From: JAWPMT01 sp965267435
GTDB lineage: Bacteria; Bacteroidota; Bacteroidia; Cytophagales; Cyclobacteriaceae
Length of the DNA: 64,000 bases
Assembly (NCBI GenBank): GCA_965267435.1
Contig: OZ253960.1
Location: 6,758,001-6,822,000 of the forward strand
Reading direction: 5' to 3'
This document shows, one piece after another, positions 26,926-34,153 of this stretch. The translations under genes and the position numbers were made by a program. Below the pieces are notes generated by a model. It saw only the letters and a program-made list of their open reading frames with translations. It had not been told where the DNA came from and ran no database searches. Each line of letters begins with the position of its first letter. Position 1 is the stretch's first letter.

Positions 26926-29403
26926 GTGAAAGCATTAGACTTGGAATCGAAGGAGCACTTTGAAAAGCGCATCAAGGATCTTGAGCGTCAACTTCGCAAG
27001 GAGAGAACTGCCCGTAAAGAAGCCGAGACGTTGCTCAGTCAAGCACGCTCTTCCCCCACTTCCTCGCAATTTTCAGAGATAGATCCACAGGCACTTGGTC
27101 AGAGCACCGAGTTCCTGACGGCCATACTTCGCAACCTCCCATCGGGAATCATCCTGACAGATCAGCATGACCAGGTAGTCTTTGCGAATGCGATCTTTAA
27201 AGACATTTTTCGTTGGGAAGATCACCCTGATCAGCAGCTGGGCATGACCCAGGTGGACGCCGCACGTCATGTCAGCCGACTGATGAAGGATCCCGAGGAG
27301 TGGCTGGAGGTCGTAGAGATCTGCGTCGAGAACGACGCGACACTTTCTGGTGAGGTCTTCGAATTAGTCGACGGTCGGGTGCTGGAGTTTGACTTCTTTC
27401 CGATCATTTCCGGAGGGCGAAGAATGGGGCACTTGTGCTCTGTGAAGGATGTCACTGACCAGCGGAAGGTGCAACTGGAAGTGGCTCGCTCTGAGGAGAA
27501 GTACCGTGGGGTGATGGATAACCTGCAATTGGGCCTACTCGAGTTCGACACCAAGGGCAACATCACCAAAGCCTACAAGAACTTCTGCAAAATGACCGGC
27601 TACGCGCGGGAAGAATTGGTCGGTCAGCGGGCCCGTGAGATGCTGGTGCCGGATGAGTTCATACCATTGCTCGAGCAACTCGACGAGCAACAGGAAAAAG
27701 GGCAGAAGACGGGCGTCTATGAAATACAACTGACCACGAAATCCGACGACCGGATCTGGGTGTTGGTGACCTCCGCACCGATCTTCGACTACAAAGGCCA
27801 ATTGACGGGCTACCTGGATATCATCTACGATATGACCAGTCGCAAGCTCCTCGAGCAGGAGCTCAATGTCGCCAAAGAGCAAGCGGAGAGGTCTCGTGAA
27901 GCCGAGAAGCAGTTTCTGGCCAATATGAGCCATGAAATTCGCAATCCCATCAATGCCATTATCGGTATTTCCAACCTGTTGTATGACACAGAATTGACCA
28001 AAGAGCAATTGGGGTTTGTCGATAATATCAAGTACTCGGGAGATATGCTTCTGGGCCTGATCTCAGGGATACTCGATCTGTCGAAGATTGAGTCCGGTGC
28101 AGTGGACCTTTTGGAGAAGAACCTCGATTTGCATTCCACTATCCAGGCCATTATTCATAGTATCAGCTTCAAGGCCAAGCAGAAACCCATCGTCTTCCGG
28201 TATGAGAAGGATCCACGCATCAATTTCCGCATCATGGCGGACCGGGTCGTTCTCAACCAGATCTTTTCTAATCTCCTGGTCAACGCCGAGAAGTTCACCG
28301 ACAAGGGGAAGATCGAGGTTCGTAGCAAATTTATCGGAATCACAAACGGTAAGGCGCACCTTGCCTTCTCCGTCTCCGACACGGGCATTGGCATAGCCAA
28401 AAACAAGTTGACCAAGATCTTCGAGACCTTCGAGCAAGCCGACAGGGAGACCAAGCTTAGATATGGGGGTACCGGACTTGGTCTTGCTATTGTGAAGCAG
28501 CTTGTCAGCCGATACGGTGGCGGGGTAAGCGTTTCGAGCAAAGAAAAGAAAGGGTCGACCTTCCAGTTCGACATGCATTTCAGCATGGCTGAAGAAATTG
28601 AAGATGCCGATCGGTCAGTCGTCTACAAATCTTTTGAAGAGAGTCGCATTCTCATCGTAGAGGACAATCGAGTCAATCAGCAGTACCTCGCGGGTATTCT
28701 GGATAAATGGTTCTTCGCTTACGACTTGGCAAGTAACGGAACGGAAGCCTTGGAATTGCTCAACCAACACCGGTATCAGCTTATTCTGATGGACATCCGA
28801 ATGCCTGAAATGGACGGGTACGAAGCGACCATTCGGATCAGGTCAGAGGAAGGCAATCCCAATCATGATGTGCCGATCATCGCTTTGACGGCCTCCGCAC
28901 TGGTGGATGAAAAGGAAAGGGCGCTGGCGGCCGGCATGAATTATCATCTTACAAAACCTTTTTCTCCTGAGGATCTTGGTTTAGTTTTATCGAAGTTTAA
29001 CCTCATTGAAGCGGTTGAAGTGGACAAACCGGATAATTTTACCTTTAGCACACAACTAGATTCAGAGTATCTCGACGAATTTTATCAGGGTGACTTACAA
29101 CGGGCCGCTCTCATGTTCGACGTTTTTCTGAAAGTCATTGACGGAGAGATGGATAAGCTGGAGCAGCTCAAAGAAGAGCAGGACTGGAACGCTTTTTCCT
29201 CACAAGCCCACAAAATAAAACCGAATTTTATGATGGTTGGATTGCGCGAATTCAGCGAAAAGATGAAGTACTTTGAGGGCGCAAAAAAATATGCTGATTT
29301 GAGGAAAATGATTAGTTTGCAATTCGATGAGGTTAGGCGCGATTTTGAAAATTCGAAAGCACTCATTGAGAAAGAACTGGTTAGACTCAGGGAATTCACC
29401 TAA
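26926..29403 (+). CDS. Hybrid sensor histidine kinase, PAS-PAS-HisKA-HATPase-REC-HPt
   Basis: 825 aa, GTG start at 26926. No membrane helix is visible, so it is a soluble sensor. Residues 1-45 form a charged coiled coil (HFEKRIKDLERQLRKERTARKEAETLL). Two PAS domains follow (about 62-180 and 187-310, the second with the LLEFDTKGNITKAYKNFCKMTGY signature). The phospho-His is His336 in NMSHEIRNP; N box near NLLVNAEKFT, G1 DTGIG near 485. The receiver has phospho-acceptor Asp623 in MDIRMPEMDGYEA. The HPt-like tail has His762 in AHKIKPNFM. It overlaps the LytTR regulator by one base, so they form one relay unit. Confidence 0.95.
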   Translation: MKALDLESKEHFEKRIKDLERQLRKERTARKEAETLLSQARSSPTSSQFSEIDPQALGQSTEFLTAILRNLPSGIILTDQHDQVVFANAIFKDIFRWEDHPDQQLGMTQVDAARHVSRLMKDPEEWLEVVEICVENDATLSGEVFELVDGRVLEFDFFPIISGGRRMGHLCSVKDVTDQRKVQLEVARSEEKYRGVMDNLQLGLLEFDTKGNITKAYKNFCKMTGYAREELVGQRAREMLVPDEFIPLLEQLDEQQEKGQKTGVYEIQLTTKSDDRIWVLVTSAPIFDYKGQLTGYLDIIYDMTSRKLLEQELNVAKEQAERSREAEKQFLANMSHEIRNPINAIIGISNLLYDTELTKEQLGFVDNIKYSGDMLLGLISGILDLSKIESGAVDLLEKNLDLHSTIQAIIHSISFKAKQKPIVFRYEKDPRINFRIMADRVVLNQIFSNLLVNAEKFTDKGKIEVRSKFIGITNGKAHLAFSVSDTGIGIAKNKLTKIFETFEQADRETKLRYGGTGLGLAIVKQLVSRYGGGVSVSSKEKKGSTFQFDMHFSMAEEIEDADRSVVYKSFEESRILIVEDNRVNQQYLAGILDKWFFAYDLASNGTEALELLNQHRYQLILMDIRMPEMDGYEATIRIRSEEGNPNHDVPIIALTASALVDEKERALAAGMNYHLTKPFSPEDLGLVLSKFNLIEAVEVDKPDNFTFSTQLDSEYLDEFYQGDLQRAALMFDVFLKVIDGEMDKLEQLKEEQDWNAFSSQAHKIKPNFMMVGLREFSEKMKYFEGAKKYADLRKMISLQFDEVRRDFENSKALIEKELVRLREFT

Positions 29404-30092
29404 TGATGACTTGCATAATTGTCGATGATGATGAAATGGCCAGGGCTTCTCTGGAGTCGCTATGTGCCAAGATAGAGGAGCTTAAAGTGGTGAAGACCTG
29501 CGAGAGTGGTTTGGATGCCATGAAGTTTCTCAAAAGCAATACCGTGGACCTGGTGTTCCTCGATATTGATATGCCTGACTTCACAGGTATGGACCTTGTC
29601 AAGTCCATAGATAATCTTCCGCAAATCATCTTTACTACTGGACATCTCCAGTATGCGCTGGAAGCTTTCGAGTACCATGTCACTGATTTCATTCCGAAGC
29701 CTATCGAATTCCGACGGCTGCTGAAGGCTGTGGAGAGGGCGAAGGAGCTGCAGACCAATATCGATACTGGCAAAGACCTGCAAAACGACATCTATGTGCG
29801 TGTCGACGGTCGATACATCCGCCTGGATTTCGAAGACATTCTCTACATCGAGTCACTGGGTGACTATGTCACGTTCATTACCAACAATGGCAAGTACATT
29901 GTTCATAGTACTTTGAAGAACATCGACGAGAAGATCAAAAGCGAGGACTTCCTCAAAGTGCACAGATCGTACATCGTCAATCTGACGAAGATTGTGGACA
30001 TCGAGGAGACCAACCTCGTCATTAAGGACAAGGTGATACCGGTGAGCCGGGCGCACCGACCTGTCCTCATGCAGAAGATCAAGACGATCTAG
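29403..30092 (+). CDS. LytTR-family response regulator
   Basis: 229 aa. The receiver domain (1-115) has the acid pocket VDDDE near residue 8-11 and phospho-acceptor Asp54 in FLDIDMPDF, plus KPI at the Lys position. The LytTR DNA-binding domain (about 128-229) shows RLDFEDILYIESLGDYV and FLKVHRSYIVN. Its ATG shares the A of the upstream stop codon (taatg), which is strict translational coupling, so it is the likely output of the hybrid kinase. The target genes are not evident. Confidence 0.95.
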   Translation: MMTCIIVDDDEMARASLESLCAKIEELKVVKTCESGLDAMKFLKSNTVDLVFLDIDMPDFTGMDLVKSIDNLPQIIFTTGHLQYALEAFEYHVTDFIPKPIEFRRLLKAVERAKELQTNIDTGKDLQNDIYVRVDGRYIRLDFEDILYIESLGDYVTFITNNGKYIVHSTLKNIDEKIKSEDFLKVHRSYIVNLTKIVDIEETNLVIKDKVIPVSRAHRPVLMQKIKTI

Positions 30093-30104
30093 TATCTACT
30101 ACCC

Positions 30105-31208
30105 TCAGTAAAACTTAAGGCAGACAGGCTTCCCGACACGCAAGGGAGACCCAAAAGGAGTCAGCTGACCAGTTGCTTTATCGATACGAAAGGCAATGAC
30201 CGTGTCAGTGCCCTGATTTCCTACGAGCATAAATGAGCCGTCCGGTGAAATCACAAAATTACGGGGGGTGTCGATGCCCCTCGTTTCATGCCCCACAGCC
30301 TCCAAAGATCCATCTTCCAGAATCCTGAAAATAGCGATACTGTGGTACCCACGGTTGGAAGCGTAAACGTACTTCCCATCGGGAGACACGTGAATATCCG
30401 CTGCCTTGCTGTCACCCTCAAAATCCGATGGTAGCATCTCCAATCGGGAGATAGGCTCAAAATCGGCCGAGACCGTCACGTTCAAGGACATGATCGTATT
30501 CGACAGCTCGTTGGCGACGAAGACCAGCGGCCTGGTCGGATGGAATTCCAAATGTCTCGGGCCGTCACCAGGTTCCATCTTATGCGCGACCGAACCTTCC
30601 AGTGGGCCAGGGCGACCGCCTGTTTGGTACTTCATGATGTGATCAGTCCCCAGGTCGACCACGTAGAGATACCCATTCTTGAAGGTATTGAAGTGTGCGT
30701 GAGGTCCCTCTTGCCGCTGTGCATTGGGGCCGCTGCCTTCGTGTTCATAGGGCCGAGCCTCGCCCAAACGGCCATCCGCCAGTGGGAAGATCGCACCATC
30801 ACCCGAGGTGTAGTTGGCTACGGCCACGAGGTTGTTGTCGGCATTGATCGAGATATGACACGGGTGCACACCAGCCGACCCCTTCGTTTCGACAAGATCC
30901 AATGTGCCTCCTTCGCTCCATTGAAATACACTGACCGATCCGCCATCCTGCTCATTGACAGCGTAGACCACCTTGCTGTCTCTTGTCGGTACGAGATAAG
31001 AGGGATCCAGGGATTGGGCGGCCAGTTGCAGGTTGGAGAAGTCTCCGGTTGCAGGGTCGAATTCCGCCGTGTAAATCCCTTCGCTACTGCTATTGGTGGT
31101 GTAGGTGCCAATCAGCAGCCGAAGAGTAGAAGGTTCATTCATGGGTTGCGGAGTTGTGCAGGCCACGGCCAAAACAACCATAGCGAAAACGAAGTGCCAT
31201 TTTTTCAT
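30105..31208 (-). CDS. 6-phosphogluconolactonase-family beta-propeller lipoprotein
   Basis: 367 aa. A lipobox (AVAC, Cys17) puts it in the envelope, though YbhE-type lactonase relatives usually act in the cytosol in the pentose-phosphate path. The seven-bladed propeller shows LLIGTYT at the start, repeated VSPDGK and ISPDG segments, HPCHISINADNNLVAVANYTSGDGAIFPL, and HFNTFKNGYLYVVDLG. Envelope-anchored relatives may act on other sugar lactones or serve as a scaffold. The catalytic role is inferred from fold. Upstream gene menB reads the same way with a 34-base gap. Confidence 0.88.
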   Translation of the reverse strand: MKKWHFVFAMVVLAVACTTPQPMNEPSTLRLLIGTYTTNSSSEGIYTAEFDPATGDFSNLQLAAQSLDPSYLVPTRDSKVVYAVNEQDGGSVSVFQWSEGGTLDLVETKGSAGVHPCHISINADNNLVAVANYTSGDGAIFPLADGRLGEARPYEHEGSGPNAQRQEGPHAHFNTFKNGYLYVVDLGTDHIMKYQTGGRPGPLEGSVAHKMEPGDGPRHLEFHPTRPLVFVANELSNTIMSLNVTVSADFEPISRLEMLPSDFEGDSKAADIHVSPDGKYVYASNRGYHSIAIFRILEDGSLEAVGHETRGIDTPRNFVISPDGSFMLVGNQGTDTVIAFRIDKATGQLTPFGSPLRVGKPVCLKFY

Positions 31209-31242
31209 GCGACTAAAGTAGGTATTCGTAGTTTGTCAAACC

Positions 31243-32085
31243 TCACGGTATCCAGTCGATAGAGCTGAAGTCCGGTTTTCGTTTCTCGAGAAATGCGTTT
31301 CGCCCCTCCTTGGCTTCGTCCGTCATATAGGCCAGACGTGTCGCTTCACCGGCAAAGACCTGCTGTCCTACCATCCCGTCATCAGTCAGGTTGAAGGCGA
31401 ACTTCAGCATCTTGATTGACGTCGGCGACTTCTCGAGGATCTCGAGTGCCCATTGATAGGCAGTGGCCTCCAGTTCTTCATGAGGAATGGCGGCATTGAC
31501 CATGCCCATGGCGACAGCGTCGTCGGCACTGTAGTTACGACCCAAGAAGAAGATCTCTCTCGCTTTTTTCTGTCCAACCATTTTGGCCAGGTACGCTGAG
31601 CCATACCCACCGTCAAAGCTGGTGACGTCCGCATCTGTTTGTTTGAATATTGCGTGCTCTTTGCTCGCCAGCGTCAAGTCACAGACCACGTGTAGACTAT
31701 GACCACCACCTACTGCCCATCCAGGCACGACGGCGATCACTACCTTGGGCATAAAGCGAATCAGTCGCTGCACTTCCAGGATATTGAGCCTGGGCATCCC
31801 TTCGTCGTCCACATATCCCTGATGTCCACGCGCGCGCTGGTCCCCGCCACTGCAAAACGAGTAGACGCCATCCTTGGGAGATGGGCCTTCGCCCGATAGT
31901 AGCACGACACCGATCGACGTGTCCTCACGCGCATCCAAAAAAGCTTCGTACAGCTCGCCCACCGTCTTGGGTCGAAAGGCATTGCGTACTTCAGGCCTGT
32001 TGAAGGCGATTCTGGCTACGCTTCCAGCCTTTTTGTAGGTGATGTCCTCGTATTTCTTGACGGTTGTCCATTTCACTTCACTCAT
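31243..32085 (-). CDS. menB: 1,4-dihydroxy-2-naphthoyl-CoA synthase
   Basis: 280 aa crotonase-fold enzyme. It closes the second ring in menaquinone synthesis from o-succinylbenzoyl-CoA. Hallmarks: FNRPEVRNAFRPKTV, SGGDQRARG with the Asp-containing loop, PGWAVGGGHSLHVVCDLTLAS (oxyanion hole), DADVTSFDGGYGSAYLA and the C-terminal DEAKEGRNAFLEKRKPDF. No other men gene is in the window, so the pathway is dispersed, as is common in Bacteroidota. Menaquinone use fits the group. Confidence 0.96.
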   Translation of the reverse strand: MSEVKWTTVKKYEDITYKKAGSVARIAFNRPEVRNAFRPKTVGELYEAFLDAREDTSIGVVLLSGEGPSPKDGVYSFCSGGDQRARGHQGYVDDEGMPRLNILEVQRLIRFMPKVVIAVVPGWAVGGGHSLHVVCDLTLASKEHAIFKQTDADVTSFDGGYGSAYLAKMVGQKKAREIFFLGRNYSADDAVAMGMVNAAIPHEELEATAYQWALEILEKSPTSIKMLKFAFNLTDDGMVGQQVFAGEATRLAYMTDEAKEGRNAFLEKRKPDFSSIDWIP

Positions 32086-32379
32086 TGCCTCTGGGTTTTC
32101 ACTAGCCGTGAATTTAGACCCTTTAGCGCAAAAGAAGGATTCAGAAATGGGCTGAAATGTAGTACCGCATTACGAATGGAAAGGAATGTGGAGCGCACTG
32201 CCCATCACACTATGCCATCGCACATGGGCCACCTCGCGGCTGTCGGCACCTATCGCCCCGCTATCGTCCGCACATCTCTTGCTCAGTTGCCGACTTAGCC
32301 TTTCGGCCTATCTAGTTGATGAGTTGATAGGTTGAAAAACTCAGCAACCCATAAACTTCTCAACTTATCAACTCCTCAA
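32086..32379. other. Noncoding stretch between menB and pirin carrying two repeats
   Basis: Some 294 bases hold no gene. Two separate structures explain most of it: a 78-bp dispersed repeat (32231-32308) and a 22-bp inverted repeat (32314-32335 with 32360-32381) that reaches the pirin stop codon. The region between 32086 and 32230 shows nothing recognisable. Confidence 0.6.
32231..32308 (-). repeat. Copy A of a 78-bp dispersed repeat
   Basis: Read on the minus strand, this stretch matches 50140-50217 on the plus strand over about 78 bases with roughly 85% identity by eye and one gap. The core ggtgccgacagccgcgagg is identical in both. Orientation is opposite in the two copies. It starts with ggccg-aaggcta-gtcgg in both. 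The matched regions are in noncoding sequence, so this is not shared coding homology. Nature unknown; the presence of further copies elsewhere was not testable here. Confidence 0.75.
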
Positions 32380-32381
32380 CT
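32314..32381. repeat. Inverted repeat of tcaactcctcaac type
   Basis: The arms agttgatgagttgataggttga (32314-32335, written here in two overlapping parts only for reference) and tcaacttatcaactcctcaa (from 32360) are complementary at 20 of 22 positions around a 24-base loop. The right arm shares tcaacttatcaactcctcaa with 39768-39787. It extends into the pirin stop codon at 32380 and may act as the transcript end, though no T tract follows. Confidence 0.7.
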
Positions 32382-33390
32382 ACTTATACTCCTCCCGTCC
32401 ATCAGCGTGCCTTGCAAATCTCCCCACCTCGCGTGGATGTACGTGATCGTGCTGTGGCCACGGCCAGCCACCAAATTGTGTGCGCTGGTATTCTGAGAAA
32501 GTCTGCTGGATTTCTTCTTGCGTGTTCATTACAAAGGGGCCGTACTGCGCCACGGGCTCGTTGATCGGACGCCCTTGTAGGAGCAGGAAATGACCTTCGC
32601 TATTACCATTTCTGATCGTCACCGCTTGGGATGGGTCCAGGTGTACACTTCGATTTTTTTGTATGGTCTGACCATCGATATCGATGGTGTCTCCTTCGAA
32701 GAAATATACACGCCGATTGATATCCGAACCAGCCGTTGGCAACTCCCACTGGGCATTGGGCCCCATCTTGAATGTCCAGATGGCTACCTCGTTTTGTGGG
32801 TCTGCTGCCCATGAGTCGGGAGCAGGTTTCGGAGCCACGCTATCACCCAGTTGTCCGGCGATCACATCGACCGATGTCTTCCTGCCGTCTGCATCTTCGT
32901 GTACATGCTTTGGAATGGTGTCCGACCACAGCATGGCAAAGTGCGGTTCCACGAACTTGCTTTTCTTCGGCAGATTCAGCCATATCTGGAAGAGCAGCAA
33001 TGGATTGTCACCCTCTTTGTTGAGCAGGGGAAACATTTCACTGTGTAGCACACCTTTTCCGGCGGTCATCCACTGCACATCACCATTACCAAATCTTCCG
33101 GCAGCTCCCAAGGAATCAGAGTGATCCACCAGTCCTCGTGGGACGACAGTCACTGTCTCGAAGCCCCGATGTGGGTGCTGCGGAAAGCCCGGCACGGTAT
33201 CTCCATGGTACATGCGCCAGCCATCCTTGATCGTGAAGTCCTGGCCGATGGTTCTTCCCTCCAAAGATGCATCGGGGCCCATTTGATCGTTACCACGCGG
33301 GTAGTCGTCCTTATGGTATACACAAAACAAAAACGGATCGCTGGTTTCCCACGGAAACCCCAGGGCATTTACACTCTTTATGGCTGTCAT
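32380..33390 (-). CDS. Pirin-family bicupin protein
   Basis: 336 aa from the ATG at 33390 (a 14-residue longer form is possible from 33432). The two cupin folds contain the pirin motif FPQHPHRGFETVTVV (His-rich iron site) at about residues 70-85 and a second His/Glu set in VQWMTAGKGVLHSEM near 105-120. Related proteins act as quercetin dioxygenases or as redox-sensing regulators. The downstream hairpin overlaps its stop. A small membrane protein gene (33450-33647) precedes it in the same direction. Function beyond family is not clear. Confidence 0.9.
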   Translation of the reverse strand: MTAIKSVNALGFPWETSDPFLFCVYHKDDYPRGNDQMGPDASLEGRTIGQDFTIKDGWRMYHGDTVPGFPQHPHRGFETVTVVPRGLVDHSDSLGAAGRFGNGDVQWMTAGKGVLHSEMFPLLNKEGDNPLLLFQIWLNLPKKSKFVEPHFAMLWSDTIPKHVHEDADGRKTSVDVIAGQLGDSVAPKPAPDSWAADPQNEVAIWTFKMGPNAQWELPTAGSDINRRVYFFEGDTIDIDGQTIQKNRSVHLDPSQAVTIRNGNSEGHFLLLQGRPINEPVAQYGPFVMNTQEEIQQTFSEYQRTQFGGWPWPQHDHVHPREVGRFARHADGREEYK

Positions 33391-33449
33391 TTGTATCAAG
33401 GTTCGTTCGTGATACATAACACATCCGGGCACGATTCGTTCGCTGGCGC

Positions 33450-33647
33450 TTATTCCTGCTCCTTAACGTCCAGCTCATCCTCGTCGTTTCTTTGTTCGTC
33501 GACCATCTCGATTTTGACGGTGACGTCCTCATATTTATGTCTTGTATTATTTGTTAAGATAGCTCCAAATGCACCTGCACCCGCGGCAGCGAGTAGCATG
33601 GTGAGAATGAGAGCCACTAGCCGCAATGCTCGTTTTAGCCTATTCAT
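33450..33647 (-). CDS. Small membrane-anchored protein, unrecognised
   Basis: 65 aa. A basic N-terminus (MNRLKRALRL) and one long hydrophobic segment (VALILTMLLAAAGAGAFGAIL) are followed by an acidic tail ending DEDELDVKEQE. The layout fits a single-pass inner-membrane protein with a periplasmic or cytoplasmic acidic tail. It lies 59 bases upstream of the pirin start on the same strand. No family recognised, though the composition supports a real gene. Confidence 0.6.
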   Translation of the reverse strand: MNRLKRALRLVALILTMLLAAAGAGAFGAILTNNTRHKYEDVTVKIEMVDEQRNDEDELDVKEQE

Positions 33648-33709
33648 GGCAATGAAATGTTTTGATGGAAAAATGATGGAAGCGGTAGACGGACTACCAG
33701 TGAAGGATC

Positions 33710-34039
33710 TTAGCAGATCCCGGCGCCATCAATGGCTCGCGGCTGTAACGCCCGGAGAAAACGAAATCGATTCGAGGCGAATGCCAATGAGATCGATCGT
33801 TGGAGTTTTGTCTCGGTGCTTGTGTCGTGAAGGTCACCAGTGGACTTACACGCCAGCACCGGCGAGTGCGTAGCCTTGGTAAGACCCGCAAGAGTGATTA
33901 GCGGCTTTCGGACCTGACGTGGCCCGTCGACTGATTCGATGGTCGTGCGTTCGGCCCTCCAGTCCTGAGCATGAGTTGCTCCGACGCCGAAGATTAGCGT
34001 CAGGAGAACGGGGACGATATATTGAACAGAACGAAGCAT
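33710..34039 (-). CDS. Small secreted hypothetical protein
   Basis: 109 aa. The N-terminus (MLRSVQYIVPVLLTLIFGVGATHAQ) is a convincing signal peptide with an Ala-X-Ala-like cleavage site. The mature part has no recognisable motif. It lies head-to-head with the penicillin-acylase-like gene at 34154 across a 114-base gap that holds both promoters. Function unknown; the C-terminal half has a composition less typical of coding DNA, so a shorter or frameshifted gene is possible. Confidence 0.5.
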   Translation of the reverse strand: MLRSVQYIVPVLLTLIFGVGATHAQDWRAERTTIESVDGPRQVRKPLITLAGLTKATHSPVLACKSTGDLHDTSTETKLQRSISLAFASNRFRFLRALQPRAIDGAGIC

Positions 34040-34153
34040 CCAGTGGTAAGCTCAAGAGTCCAAACGGAAGGGGGGGAATCAATGTTTCCGTGAACGAGCC
34101 GGTATCATTATGAATTCCTTTAATTTTCCATCCGCACTCAATACCTAATCCTA

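Noticed and set aside
30540..31262. Long plus-strand ORF (240 aa) antisense to the lactonase gene
   Set aside because: Composition and lack of motifs show it is a shadow of the real minus-strand gene, which has a clear lipobox and propeller repeats.
33121..33873. 250-aa plus-strand ORF spanning the pirin start and small genes
   Set aside because: It overlaps two better-supported genes on the other strand and has no recognisable domain; low-complexity serine runs come from the reverse of acidic coding sequence.
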